DNA from: Tritrichomonas musculus
Taxonomy: Eukaryota > Parabasalia > Tritrichomonadida > Tritrichomonadidae
Reading direction: 5' to 3'
DNA length: 64,000 nt
Assembly (NCBI GenBank): GCA_039105265.1
Contig: JAPFFF010000013.1
Location: 1,736,001-1,800,000 of the forward strand
A model generated the notes under the pieces. That model was not told where the DNA came from. It did no database searches and saw nothing but the letters and a program-made list of their open reading frames with translations. Made by a program: the position numbers and the translations under genes. Below are positions 40,150-51,022 of this stretch, piece after piece; the stretch's first letter is position 1; every line of letters begins with the position of its first letter.

Positions 40150-41301
40150 ATGAAAGGATTAACAGAAGAATCAATTGCACAAATCACTGATCCAGAAAAG
40201 CTAAGATACCTTCTTTCAGGTGTAGTTCAAAAGAATTCGAAACAACTTCGAAAGATACGAATTCTACAAAAACAACTCAAGAATGCAAAAAATGAATTAT
40301 TATCTACGTCATCATCATTAACAGAATACAAAATCAATTGCGAATCAAATAATTTTTATAAATTTGAACATGAATTCGAGAAAATACGAGCAGATTATAA
40401 TGAATTCGCCTTTACATCATTATTTAATATCATCCAAAACGTAAATTTAGAATCGTCTGATGCAGATATGAACAACCAAAACATCCAACAATTTTTTACA
40501 GAATCAAAAAAGTTTCAAAAAGAATTTTCAGAAGCTAAAAACGCGCCAATTAATGAATTCAAAACGATCATTTCAAAACGAGACGAAATCATCGCCGATA
40601 AAGACAGACAGATAAACGAACTCAAAGAACAGATAGAGAAGATAGAAACATCACCCCTCCCCAAAGAAGTAGAAGAACTTCTGTCAGAAAAAGACCAGTC
40701 AATTGTGAAGCTTCGCAATCTAATTCAAAGGTATTCAAAATCCGACCAAATAAAGCAACAACAAATTGATGAACAACAGCAACAAATACAACAACTGATG
40801 CTTGCAAACAAAGGAAACAAGATAAATTCAGATGAAATAGTAAAATTGGAAAGTGAAGTGAAAGAGCTCCATTCAAAAAGTTCAAATAAAGAAGTTTTTG
40901 AAATTGAATCAAAAAATGAAAAGTTAACCGCCATGCTTGAAAAATCTAATAGAATGTACACTCAATTGAATGAACGTTACTTGTCTTTACAACATTCAAT
41001 TTCGAATAAAAAAGGTATTCAATTGTCTGTCAGTCAAAATTTGCTGTTCGAAGTGATGTCAAAAAATGGCAAAAAAAAGGCCAAAAAAGTGGCCAGTAAT
41101 GAATCGGCGGTTATCGTTTCTTTGAGAAAAACATTACTTCAGTTCTTCTTGACTGACGAGGAAAATCAGGAAAACTTGATTCCTGTCGTGCTTGAAATTG
41201 TGGGATGCAACAAGGAGCAAATTGAAGGAGCTCTCACAAATTATAAAAGACACCAGCACTTGATTAACAGAGCTGGTTCTTTCTTTGGGCTATTCGCGTA
41301 G
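40150..41301 (+). CDS. GRIP-domain golgin-like coiled-coil protein
   Basis: 383 aa. Residues about 25-290 are almost continuous coiled coil (KQLRKIRILQKQLKNAKNEL, Gln-rich IDEQQQQIQQLM). The last 60 residues resemble a GRIP domain: SLRKTLLQFFLTDEENQENL then IPVVLEIVGCNKEQIEGAL, matching 'YLKNVLLxFL....ER..LLPVL...L..S..E'. The conserved Tyr that contacts Arl1 appears to be Ser or Val here, and a short tail follows (NRAGSFFGLFA), as in golgins. GRIP proteins bind Arl1-GTP and tether vesicles at the trans-Golgi; trichomonads have a large Golgi (the parabasal body). The role is by family inference. The frame is intact. Confidence 0.8.
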   Translation: MKGLTEESIAQITDPEKLRYLLSGVVQKNSKQLRKIRILQKQLKNAKNELLSTSSSLTEYKINCESNNFYKFEHEFEKIRADYNEFAFTSLFNIIQNVNLESSDADMNNQNIQQFFTESKKFQKEFSEAKNAPINEFKTIISKRDEIIADKDRQINELKEQIEKIETSPLPKEVEELLSEKDQSIVKLRNLIQRYSKSDQIKQQQIDEQQQQIQQLMLANKGNKINSDEIVKLESEVKELHSKSSNKEVFEIESKNEKLTAMLEKSNRMYTQLNERYLSLQHSISNKKGIQLSVSQNLLFEVMSKNGKKKAKKVASNESAVIVSLRKTLLQFFLTDEENQENLIPVVLEIVGCNKEQIEGALTNYKRHQHLINRAGSFFGLFA

Positions 41302-41841
41302 ATGATCTTATAGATATTTATTTATTAATAAACATTCAATAATAATAAGATACCGAAAAACTTTTCTGTTTAAAACAAATGAAAATGTGATGTCAAATTT
41401 TATTTATTTTTTACAATTTTAATCTCATCATTAATTTTTATTTATCTAAAATTGAATGAACGAAGAACTTGCACAGATTTGATAAAAGAAAAAAAATTTG
41501 TTTGCTTTTCATCTTTTTCTCATGTCAGTTTTTTTTTCTTTGCATAAAAAAAGAAAAAAATTGTTTTAATTCTATTTATAAGGACACAATTAATCATTTA
41601 TATAGCCAGTCTTTTTTGATCTTTTTTTAAACGTCTAATATGAATCTTTTAGGTAAAGAAAATTCTTTTAACAAAGAGTATATCTGGGCGACATATTAGG
41701 TTTAAGAATCAAAATTTGATTTCTTCCCCTCTTACTAACTATTTTTTTGAAATGTATCATTTATTTTTCCTCAAAAAAAGAGAATATCTTGACTAAAAAA
41801 ATAGTTGACTAATCTGATATCTTCAATAATAAATATATATG

Positions 41842-41846
<5 letters not shown>

Positions 41847-41880
<34 letters not shown>
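41847..41880. repeat. Poly-A tract (34 bases)
   Basis: Uninterrupted A run, the longest homopolymer in the window. Confidence 0.95.
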
Positions 41881-41881
<1 letters not shown>

Positions 41882-42071
41882 ATAATAATTATATCAGATA
41901 TTCAAAATTATATTAAAATATTTATGACAAATTAAGCAAATACTATTAATTTATTTATATGCTACATTACTTTGCTTGATCAGCAAAAAATTAAGACACT
42001 TTGTAATGGAAAAAAATGGAAAATTTTGAAAAATTTTGAATGAGAAATATAAAAATTTTTCAAAATTTTGG

Positions 42072-42099
42072 AAAAAAAAAAAAAAAAAAAAAAAAAAAA
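42072..42099. repeat. Poly-A tract (28 bases)
   Basis: Uninterrupted A run ending 32 bp before the ATG of the kinase-Sel1 gene. Confidence 0.95.
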
Positions 42100-42131
42100 T
42101 AAATCATTTTGATCAATTAATAATATAGTAA

Positions 42132-45100
42132 ATGTGGTTTCAAAATGATACTGATCAAGTTATGAATATAATAAAACATGTACCCAACTTATTGCTACAA
42201 AAAATATATTCTCAATTCAAATTTTTGAATTTCAAAATGTCAATTTCTAATAATGTTGAAATAAAAACCAATGATAACACAGATTATTTCAAAAGAATTG
42301 AAGATTTTTTATATAATTATTTGAGAAATTTCAAATTCATAGTATATTTTGAAAATGTGGGACAAATAAATAATTCAAAAAAAGATGATTTATCAATTAA
42401 ATTAGAAGCAATTTTGTGCTTAGAAAAAGAATGCATTATTATAGAAAATATTCCAAAATTTACAATAACCAAAATCATCGATAAATTGGAAAATCAAAGA
42501 GTATCCCTCATTAAAATAAACACAGCTCTTAAAAATACAACTGAAATTATAGAAGAATTTGAGAGTGTGCATAATTATATTTGGTCTAGGGAAATTCAAT
42601 CGAATGAATTCGTTCAAAAAACAATTAAACCAATTACAACATTTTTAATTAGAAGATTTTTTTATCCTTCTAATTTTTTTAAAGATCAATCATTTTTTAA
42701 TTTCAATCTTACTTGCAATTTAAAAGAAAAAAACATAAAAGAGAAACTATCTCAAATTTTATTTTACAATGGTACAATTAATAACAATTTAGTTTATCAA
42801 CAAATCATTGAAATGATTAACCAAAGAGAAACTATTCCTAAAATAAGAGATTTTAAAGAAGATGAATTCATAAAGTTAAGAAGTTTCATCACAAATGATC
42901 CCGATAAACAATTTTTTATTTATCTAGTTCTTCATATTGAAAGCCTTCATCTTTTTGTAATGAAAAAAGTTTTAAATTCAAGATATGATGATATAAAACA
43001 TGAAATTGACTTTTGTACCAATCATTCTCATAGATGCATCATGAAGTTTTATGGATTTGTGAAAGAGAATGATAATGTTAATGGATTTATTTATGAATTT
43101 TTGAGCAATGGCCCACTTAAATCATATATAAAGCCAAATCAATATATTTCTGATATATTTTCAATTACTACGGTTAATCGACTTTTTCAAGGAATAAAAT
43201 ACCTTCAAGATCATGACCTTATTCACCGTGATCTTAAACCAGGTAATATTCTCATTGATCATGACTTTATTCCTTATATTTCTGACTTAGAAACAATCCG
43301 TCATCCTATTAAAAAACAAGATTTTCATGAGATTGATAATAATATTACTCAAAACATTGGATCAAATTATGCATCACCTGAACAATTAAAAGGAGAATAT
43401 TGTTCTCTTCCAACAGATATTTATTCGTTTGGCTTTATTATTTATTTTATTTATGAAAGAAAAGACTTTAAAAAAATAGAATATTCTATTTTACCTCAGG
43501 CAATTAAAGAAATCTTTGAGGGGTGCACAAAATTAATTCCAGAAGAAAGATTATCAATATATAACATTCAATCAAAAATATTTAGAGAAATAAATAATTT
43601 ATCTTACATTGAAAAAATATTGTTAAAAAAAACTAGTGAAATTAATAAGTCTGAAGTAATTCAATTTTTCTGTGAGAATTTAATTATTCAAAAAGATCAT
43701 CAAGATGACATGATGAAATGCATCAATTCTTTTTTTCAATTCCAATTCTATTACAATGTAAAAATAAATACATCTAATTCTATATTTTTGCTAAGTCTTG
43801 CAAATATGTATTTAGATATTGACCTTAAAACTAAGCAAGATTATTTAAAAGCTTTGAAATTGTATGAAATGTCTGCAAAAGAAAATAATTCAGATGCTAT
43901 AGTAAATATTGGTCTTTTTTATTTAAATGGATATGGTGTTGAAAAAGACTTTTTAAAGGCAAAAGAGCAATTTGAAATTGGTGCTAAAATGAATAATTCA
44001 AATGGCTTTCTTAATTTAGGAATTTTATATGCAAATGGATTTGGCGTTAAAAAAGATTATAATAAAGCAAAGTATTATTTTGGATTATTAACCAACCAGA
44101 ATGACCCAAGAGCTTATTATAATTTAGGAAATCTGTATTACCATGGATTTGGCGTCAAACAAGATTATTTGACTGCAGTACATTATTACAAATTGGCGGC
44201 TCAATTAAATTTTACATATGCATATGGTATTTTAGGCGTTATCTATTATTTTGGAAAAGGTGTAAAGAGAGATTATATAAAAGCAAAAGAATTTTTCGAA
44301 TATTCAGCTACGGTCAATGATCCTGAATCTTGTTATTATTTAGGCAATATTCATTATTATGGACTAGGTATTGAAAAAAATTATACAATAGCAAGACAGT
44401 ATTATGAAATTGCTGCTCAATATGATAATTCAGATGCCTTAGTTCAATTAGGAAAGATGTTCTTATATGGTCACGGAGTTCCAAAAAATTATACACAAGC
44501 AAAAGATTTATTTGAAAAATCAGCCTCCTATAAAAATCATGAAGCCTTTAATTGTTTAGGAAATTTATATTTGGATGGAAAAGGTGTTGAAAAAAATTAC
44601 CAAAATGCTTTATTTTGGTATGAATTATCAGCAAAGCAAAATAATCCTTCTGCTCTTTTTAATTTAGCAACATTCTATCGATATGGTTATGGTGTTAAAA
44701 AAGACTATCAAAAGATGATGCATTATTATAAACTTTCTGCTAAATATAATCATTCTGATGCTCTGTTCATTTTAGGGAATATATATATGTGTGGATATCA
44801 CATAAAAAGAGACTATTTGAAAGCTAAACAATATTTTGAGAAAGCAGCACAATTTGGCAATCATCAAGCCATAAATAATTTAGGTACACTTTATTTATTC
44901 GGTCATGGAGTTGAAAAAAACTATTTAAGAGCAAGAGAATGCTTTGAAAAATCGATTTCTATGAATTGTTCAAGTTCTTATATCAATATTGGATTGATTT
45001 ATTTATATGGACTTGGAGTTATGAAGGATTATGCTAAAGCTAAACAATACTTTGAAATTGCAGCATTACAAAATGATTCTACAGCAATTAATGATATAGG

Positions 45101-47573
45101 AATATTATATTATGCAGGACTAGGTGTTCAACAAAATTATACAAAAGCAATTGAATATTTTGTGAAATCTGTAAAATTAAATAATTTTTATGCACTCACT
45201 AATTTAGGAGTTTGTTATACAAAAGGTTTTGGAGTTGATAAAGATTATGCTAAAGCAAAGGAATATTTTGAAATTGCTGCTAGTTTTAATGACTCAAATG
45301 CACTAAACAATTTGGGATTATTTTATTACTTTGGATATGGAGTTCAAAAAGATAATTCGATGGCAAAAAAATATTTTGAGATGTCAGCTCAACAAAATGA
45401 TGCAAGTGGTTTAAATAATTTGGGCCAATATTACACAATTGTTGAAAAAAATTATATAAAAGCAAAAGATTATTTTGAATTATCTGCAAAACAAAATCAT
45501 TCTAATGCATTAAATGCACTCGGCAATCTTTATTTAAATGGGAGAGGTGTTATTAAAGATTTTAAAAAGGCAAAATATTACTATGAATTATCTGCTAACC
45601 AGAACAATTCATTTGCCCTTTGCAACCTTGCTAATATCTATTTAAATGGTAAAGGTGTTGATCAAGACTGTTTGAAAGCAATCAAATTATATGAAATGTC
45701 AGCCAAACAAAAAAATTCATCTGCTCTTTGCAGTTTAGGAAATATTTATAACTATGGAATTGGTGTTGAACAAGATTTGATCAAAGCAAAAGAATATTAT
45801 GAATTATCTGCTGAACAAAACAATTCTAATGCTTTTTATAGATTAGGAAACATGTATTATTATGGAAAAGGTGATAAAGATTACAATAAAGCTAAATATT
45901 ATTATGAAATATCAGTAAAAATGAATAATTCACATGCTCTTAATGCTTTAGGAAATTATTATTGTGATGGTTTTGGAGTTCCTAAAGATTATTCAAGGGC
46001 AAAATATTATTATGAGTTGTCGGCTAAACAAAACAATAGTTGGGCTTTATTAAACTTAGGATATCTATTCTTACATGGCGAATGGGATGCTAAAGACTAT
46101 CTCCAAGCAAAAAATTATTTTGAACTCTCAGCAAAACTAAATCATCCACATGCTTTTATTGAATTAGGCAATCTATATCGAAAAGGAAAAGGAGTTAAAC
46201 GAGACTATCATAAATCAATGAATTTCTATAAATTGGCAGCAAATCAAAATAATCCTGATGGATTCCTCAAACTTGGGCACCAATTTAGAAAAGGATATGG
46301 AGTTCAAAAAAATTATAATTATGCAAAAGATTATTATGAAATAGCTGCTAAATATAATCATCCTCATGCTTTGTTTTATTTAGGCGATTTTTATTCATCA
46401 GGAGAATTCTTTGAAATTGATCTCAAAAAAGCAATATCATATTTAAAAAAATCTTCAGAAATCGATAAAATTACTTTACAATATTATTCTCCAATAAGAT
46501 ATTCAAATATCTTTAATGAAATAACAAATAAGTATCGATATATATCATTTAATGATCTTGGATTGATATATATCATTGAATATGAAAATAAAAATGAAGC
46601 AATAAAATACATAAAAGAAGCTGCTTTTGCAGAATATCCATATGGCCAAAATAATTATGGCATTCTTCTTGAATTTTATTTCAATGACAAAGAAAATGCT
46701 GAATATTATTATACAAGATCATCAAAACATAACTTTGCATTGGCTAATTACAATATCGGTTACATGAAAGAACAAAAGGGAGAAATAGATAAATCAATTG
46801 AATATTATATCAAAGCTTCAAATGATGAAAACGAACCCTTGATATTTCATAATCATCATTTTAAAGACAAACGATTAGATATATCAAAAATTTATATCAT
46901 TTGTTTTACAAACATTAAACTTGTTGAATACTATTTAAATCGATCAGATTTTGATAATGCCAGAATCTATTTTATTAGGGCATTTTCAAAACTCAATATA
47001 AATTCATTTAAATTCAAATTTATACTTCGAGAATCATACCAAAAAAGTGTTTTTGCATATTTAAAAACATTTATCTTTAATTTTCCATTGTTTAATCATC
47101 AAAGAATTAATCATATGCTTGAATTAAATGTAAATACTTTAATGACTGAAGAAAAAGAAATATATAAAACGAATGAAAAATGTTTTTATGATGGTGATTC
47201 ATTTGAAACACAAAATAAAACTAATGATTCTTATGTAAGCAACTTTAAACAATCTGAGATTAACAATAATTATTTGTGTAATGAATCAAATACTAATTAT
47301 ATTAATGATGATTATATTATCTTTGAAGATCCCGGTCAATTATTTGATTATATCATTAAAAATTATGTTTTGAAAAATCAATTAATTGATCAAATAAAAG
47401 AAATAATCAAAGATATGCAAACCATCATTTACACTCCTCCTTATCCTATTTTATTTGGCCGAATAAATATCGCAAAGATTATTTCATCAACGAAATGTAA
47501 TTTAAAAAATATAAATGAATTGTTCTATGAAGGACTAGATTTAGAAAATTTGCCTAGTTTTATTGGAAAATAG
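42132..47573 (+). CDS. Giant protein kinase-Sel1 repeat fusion (1813 aa)
   Basis: Residues 1-240 are a helical family-specific N-terminus. A protein-kinase domain spans about 245-490: a degenerate ATP pocket without a clear glycine loop, a candidate Lys in LFVMKKVL (about 275), FIYEFLSNGPL, intact HRDLKPGN (about 364), SDLE in place of DFG (Asp kept), an activation segment NYASPEQL, and TDIYSFGFIIYFI. The C-lobe reads like tyrosine-kinase-like (TKL) kinases; activity is possible but not assured. Residues about 550-1440 hold 25 Sel1 repeats (LGNLYLNGxGVxKDYxKAKxYYELSAKQNNSxA), one of 33 and one of 35 residues. More divergent TPR/Sel1 units run to about 1570, then a unique C-terminus. No signal peptide. 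Likely a cytosolic signalling scaffold. Kinase-Sel1 fusions are numerous in Tritrichomonas. Confidence 0.9.
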   Translation: MWFQNDTDQVMNIIKHVPNLLLQKIYSQFKFLNFKMSISNNVEIKTNDNTDYFKRIEDFLYNYLRNFKFIVYFENVGQINNSKKDDLSIKLEAILCLEKECIIIENIPKFTITKIIDKLENQRVSLIKINTALKNTTEIIEEFESVHNYIWSREIQSNEFVQKTIKPITTFLIRRFFYPSNFFKDQSFFNFNLTCNLKEKNIKEKLSQILFYNGTINNNLVYQQIIEMINQRETIPKIRDFKEDEFIKLRSFITNDPDKQFFIYLVLHIESLHLFVMKKVLNSRYDDIKHEIDFCTNHSHRCIMKFYGFVKENDNVNGFIYEFLSNGPLKSYIKPNQYISDIFSITTVNRLFQGIKYLQDHDLIHRDLKPGNILIDHDFIPYISDLETIRHPIKKQDFHEIDNNITQNIGSNYASPEQLKGEYCSLPTDIYSFGFIIYFIYERKDFKKIEYSILPQAIKEIFEGCTKLIPEERLSIYNIQSKIFREINNLSYIEKILLKKTSEINKSEVIQFFCENLIIQKDHQDDMMKCINSFFQFQFYYNVKINTSNSIFLLSLANMYLDIDLKTKQDYLKALKLYEMSAKENNSDAIVNIGLFYLNGYGVEKDFLKAKEQFEIGAKMNNSNGFLNLGILYANGFGVKKDYNKAKYYFGLLTNQNDPRAYYNLGNLYYHGFGVKQDYLTAVHYYKLAAQLNFTYAYGILGVIYYFGKGVKRDYIKAKEFFEYSATVNDPESCYYLGNIHYYGLGIEKNYTIARQYYEIAAQYDNSDALVQLGKMFLYGHGVPKNYTQAKDLFEKSASYKNHEAFNCLGNLYLDGKGVEKNYQNALFWYELSAKQNNPSALFNLATFYRYGYGVKKDYQKMMHYYKLSAKYNHSDALFILGNIYMCGYHIKRDYLKAKQYFEKAAQFGNHQAINNLGTLYLFGHGVEKNYLRARECFEKSISMNCSSSYINIGLIYLYGLGVMKDYAKAKQYFEIAALQNDSTAINDIGILYYAGLGVQQNYTKAIEYFVKSVKLNNFYALTNLGVCYTKGFGVDKDYAKAKEYFEIAASFNDSNALNNLGLFYYFGYGVQKDNSMAKKYFEMSAQQNDASGLNNLGQYYTIVEKNYIKAKDYFELSAKQNHSNALNALGNLYLNGRGVIKDFKKAKYYYELSANQNNSFALCNLANIYLNGKGVDQDCLKAIKLYEMSAKQKNSSALCSLGNIYNYGIGVEQDLIKAKEYYELSAEQNNSNAFYRLGNMYYYGKGDKDYNKAKYYYEISVKMNNSHALNALGNYYCDGFGVPKDYSRAKYYYELSAKQNNSWALLNLGYLFLHGEWDAKDYLQAKNYFELSAKLNHPHAFIELGNLYRKGKGVKRDYHKSMNFYKLAANQNNPDGFLKLGHQFRKGYGVQKNYNYAKDYYEIAAKYNHPHALFYLGDFYSSGEFFEIDLKKAISYLKKSSEIDKITLQYYSPIRYSNIFNEITNKYRYISFNDLGLIYIIEYENKNEAIKYIKEAAFAEYPYGQNNYGILLEFYFNDKENAEYYYTRSSKHNFALANYNIGYMKEQKGEIDKSIEYYIKASNDENEPLIFHNHHFKDKRLDISKIYIICFTNIKLVEYYLNRSDFDNARIYFIRAFSKLNINSFKFKFILRESYQKSVFAYLKTFIFNFPLFNHQRINHMLELNVNTLMTEEKEIYKTNEKCFYDGDSFETQNKTNDSYVSNFKQSEINNNYLCNESNTNYINDDYIIFEDPGQLFDYIIKNYVLKNQLIDQIKEIIKDMQTIIYTPPYPILFGRINIAKIISSTKCNLKNINELFYEGLDLENLPSFIGK

Positions 47574-48083
47574 GTTTTAATGTCTGCATTTATTTATCCA
47601 TTTGAAAAAATATCCAAAAGAAGCTTTATCGTTTTATCTTTTTGCAGATGATCTTAAAAAACATCCAACTAATAAAAATCTTAATTTGAAAGGTCAAAAA
47701 TTACATTTTTATAATAGTATTTTTTCCTATTCTTTTTGAAGGATTTATCAAATATCCATTAAATTATATTTTAAATAAAAGTTATTTTAAATGATTTTTA
47801 TATATCAATGTAGACAAGCATATATCATTTGATTTGTGTCAATGAAGTAAATATTTCTTAGGAAATTAAATATTAATTTATTTAAACTGAATAAAAGAAT
47901 ATTTCATTTTATTCATATTTAAAAGTACTCATCAAATTAGAACTTGATAGGTTTTTCATTAATTCATTTTTTAAACTCTTTCTCTAACCTGAAGATCAGA
48001 ACATTCCGAAAGAATCAATAATCACTAAAGATTATCTGATATTATTTCATCTTCATATTTTAATATCAAATAAGGATGTATAG
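47574..48083. other. Spacer with a possible coding remnant
   Basis: At 47584-47739 a plus-strand frame without ATG reads KKYPKEALSFYLFADDLKKH and on to FYNSIFSYSF, with protein-like composition; it may be a scrap of a kinase-Sel1 relative. The rest is AT-rich. Confidence 0.35.
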
Positions 48084-49832
48084 AGAATCAACAAAGCAAT
48101 CCACTATTTATCACTGGCTGCAGATCAAAATGATCTAGATGCACAATTTATTCTTGGTGCAATTTATTATAATGGCCAATATGTCGCACGAGACATCGGC
48201 AAAGCAATCCACTATTTATCACTGGCTGCAGATCAAAATCATCTAGATGCACAATTTAATCTTGGTGTTATTTATTATGAAGGACGAGATATCACACGAG
48301 ACATCGGCAAAGCAATTCACTATTTTTCACTGGCTGCAGATCAAAATGATTCACAAGCACAATTAAAACTTGGTGTTATTTATTATGAAGGACGAGATAT
48401 CACACGAGACATCGGCAAAGCAATTCACTATTTTTCACTGGCTGCAGATCAAAATCATCTAGATGCACAATTTAATCTTGGTGTTATTTATTATGAAGGA
48501 CGAGATATCACACGAGACATCGGCAAAGCAATTCACTATTTTTCACTGGCTGCAGATCAAAATCATCTAGATGCACAATTTAATCTTGGTGTTATTTATT
48601 ATGAAGGACGAGATATCACACGAGACATCGGCAAAGCAATTCACTATTTTTCACTGGCTGCAGATCAAAATGATTCACAAGCACAATTAAAACTTGGTGT
48701 TATTTATTATGAAGGACGAGATATCACACGAGACATCGGCAAAGCAATTCACTATTTTTCACTGGCTGCAGATCAAAATGATTCACAAGCACAATTTAAT
48801 CTTGGTGTTATTTATTATGAAGGACGAGATATCACACGAGACATCGGCAAAGCAATTCACTATTTTTCACTGGCTGCAGATCAAAATCATCTAGATGCAC
48901 AATTTAATCTCAGCAAAACCTACTATGAAATGCGAGATATCAACAAAACAATTCATTTTCTTTCACTGGCAGCAAATCAAAATCATCTAGATGCACAACT
49001 CAATCTCGGAAAAATTTACTATGAAATAGGAGATATCGACAAAGCAATCCACTATCTTTCACTGGATGCAAATCAAAATCATCCAAAAGCGCAATTCAAT
49101 CTCGGTTTTATTTATGATGATGGACAATATGTCATGCGAAATATCGACAAAGCAATTCTTTATTATTCGCTGGCATCAAATCAAAATGTTCCACAAGCAC
49201 AATACAATCTCGGCAAAATATATTTAGAAATGCGAGACATCGACAAAGCAATTCACTACTTTTCACTGGCTGCAAATCAAAATCATCCAAAATCACAACA
49301 CATTCTCGGTTTTATATATTATGAAGGACGATATGTCGCACGAGATATGGACAAAGCAATTCACTATTTTTCACTGGCTGCAAATCAAAATTATCCACAA
49401 GCACAATATAATCTCGGTGTATTTCATGATAAAGGACGATATGTCGCACGAGATATGGACAAAGCAATTCACTATTTATCACTGGCTGCAAATCAAAATT
49501 ATCCACAAGCACAATACATTCTCGGTGCCATCTACTATTTAGGCCAATATATAGAACCCAATATTAAAATAGGCAGATACTATATCATGCTGGCATCCAA
49601 GAATAACCATCGCCAAGCAAATTTTGCTCATGGATTTTTACTTCATGAGGGAAAGTGTGTTAAAAAAAATATTACAGAAGCCATCCATTATTACAAAGAA
49701 GCATCATGTTTCAACAATCAATATTCGAAAAACAATCTTGGTATTATATACAAGCACGGTTGTAATGAAATTGAAAAGAAGATAGGTAACGCAATTGAAT
49801 ACTTTGAAGAAGCGATTCGACAGAAAAAATGA
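48084..49832 (+). pseudogene. Sel1-repeat locus lacking a start codon
   Basis: A single frame is open from just after TAG at 48081 to TGA at 49830, 582 codons, yet its first in-frame ATG is at 48930, mid-repeat. The whole length is about 16 Sel1 repeats of the form AIHYFSLAADQNxxxAQFNLG / VIYYEGRDITRDIGK. The first eight (48093-48944) are near-identical 108-bp units and the later ones are diverged. No signal peptide, kinase domain or other N-terminus is present. It lies 0.5 kb downstream of the giant kinase-Sel1 gene and probably lost its 5' end by rearrangement, or is a duplicated tail. The later part might still be translated from 48930 (300 aa). No TCAYW/ATG pair sets a convincing start. 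Confidence 0.75.
48093..48944 (+). repeat. 108-bp tandem array encoding Sel1 repeats, 8 units
   Basis: The phrase GGCAAAGCAATTCACTATTT recurs with strict 108-bp spacing (units starting 48093, 48201, 48309, 48417, 48525, 48633, 48741, 48849). Two variants of the unit alternate (NDSQAQLKL or NHLDAQFNL at the junction). The last unit is 96 bp. Identity is much higher than between ordinary Sel1 repeats in this window, indicating recent expansion or conversion. Confidence 0.95.
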
Positions 49833-49881
49833 TTATTTGTCAAATCGAAAGATCTCAACAAATCAATCGATTTGCTAATAA

Positions 49882-50259
49882 AATCAATGGATAAGTTCAA
49901 ATAATTCATTTACTTTGCTAATTTTAGCATTACTTTCGCAATATGGTTTCAATTTTGGAACAATCAAGAAAGAACTTAAAAAAAGAACAGATTTAACTGT
50001 TTCTTCAATAGAGAAAATACTCAGGGAAATATATGTATCCAAATACATTCACCAAAATATATCTAAGCATGCTGTATATGCTTTATATGAATATTATCGA
50101 TACAAAGATTACTTGTATAATATTGGATTAAATCCAATTGAATCATCAGAACTAGAACACATAAATGAAAAGGCTGTTCCACCAAAATATCCAAACGCCA
50201 AAGACCTTACATCAGAATTCTATAGAGGTCTTGGAGAAGAATTTTATTCATCTAGTTAA
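49882..50259 (+). pseudogene. C-terminal coding remnant downstream of the Sel1 locus
   Basis: A plus-strand frame open from 49882 without ATG encodes LLSQYGFNFGTIKKELKKRT, EKILREIYVSKYIHQNISKH, AVYALYEYYRYKDYLYNIGL and a closing PPKYPNAKDLTSEFYRGLGE. The preceding frame, after the TGA at 49830, reads SKDLNKSIDLLIKSMDKFK. Together they look like the rest of the Sel1 protein beyond one stop and one frameshift. The FY(R/E)GL ending echoes the C-terminus of the giant kinase-Sel1 protein (NINELFYEGLDLEN), supporting a shared family. No known domain. Confidence 0.5.
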
Positions 50260-50544
50260 AAAAATATTGTAGTTTTTCAATACATTACTAAATATATTTT
50301 CTATTAAATTAAATTTAACAAAAAAATCTTCGCTATATTATAAAAATCACTTATTAAATAATGAAATCTTATTTCTAATTATTTTATCTTTGTATAGAGG
50401 TCGTTCAACTTATAAAAAGTAATTCAAAAACAGATTATTTTTTAGTATGTTATTATATGATATATATATATATAAAGAGAAAATAATATTTTTAAAAAAA
50501 TTTCGGACTGATCTTTAGATATTTTAATTTTTAACAAGGGACGC

Positions 50545-50571
50545 CACTTTTTGAGCTTCGCTCAAAAAGTG
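50545..50571. repeat. Perfect 12-bp hairpin with TTC loop
   Basis: CACTTTTTGAGC, loop TTC, GCTCAAAAAGTG. The strongest small hairpin in the window; its stem shares ACTTTTTGA with those at 5540 and 59719. Confidence 0.95.
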
Positions 50572-50992
50572 TCTTTAGCACTGTATACTAATTTTTTTCT
50601 GTATAATATCAAAATTTAAACCATTATTTTTTTTCTAAAAAAGAAAATTCTAGATTTTGAAATTTTGACCTTTGACGATGAAAAATTTACCTAAAATACA
50701 AATTAAAAAAATTAGAATAAAGTAACAAATCTGTTCTCATCATTTTACTTTATTCTCATTTTTTTCATCTGTTACATCCAAATTCAATTAATCTCATCAT
50801 TCTCATCTAATCTCATCAAATTTCGTCATTTACATTCAATATCATCTAATCTTATTTATCTGTTTCAATCTTATCTCTCATAAAATAGCTAATTAAAAAA
50901 TATAGAATAATTTAGAATAATTATTATAAATTAATGGGTAATTTTATTTTAATAGATAAGATTATGAATAAAAAAAAATTTAACCTTTTAAT

Positions 50993-51022
50993 AGCCACTA
51001 CTTCGCTTCGCTCGTAGTGGCT
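50993..51022. repeat. Hairpin AGCCACTAC / GTAGTGGCT
   Basis: Perfect 9-bp arms around TTCGCTTCGCTC. It begins a GC-richer stretch to about 51180. Confidence 0.85.

Larger units (their letters stand above)
41302..42131. other. Intergenic with two long A tracts
   Basis: A34 at 41847-41880 and A28 at 42072-42099. TCATTT at 42104-42109, with its A 26 nt before the next ATG, is a weak initiator candidate. No gene. Confidence 0.55.

Noticed and set aside
48694-48894. 66-codon frame with internal repeat, and similar frames at 49312-49542
   Set aside because: Alternative frames of the tandem Sel1 units; the repeated peptide simply mirrors the 108-bp unit.
48093-48944. CRISPR-like or satellite array at 48.1-48.9 kb
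   Set aside because: The units are 108 bp, in frame, and encode Sel1 repeats; there are no unique spacers.
49718-49909. Minus-strand 63-codon frame over the end of the Sel1 locus
   Set aside because: Antisense of coding DNA with no motif of its own.
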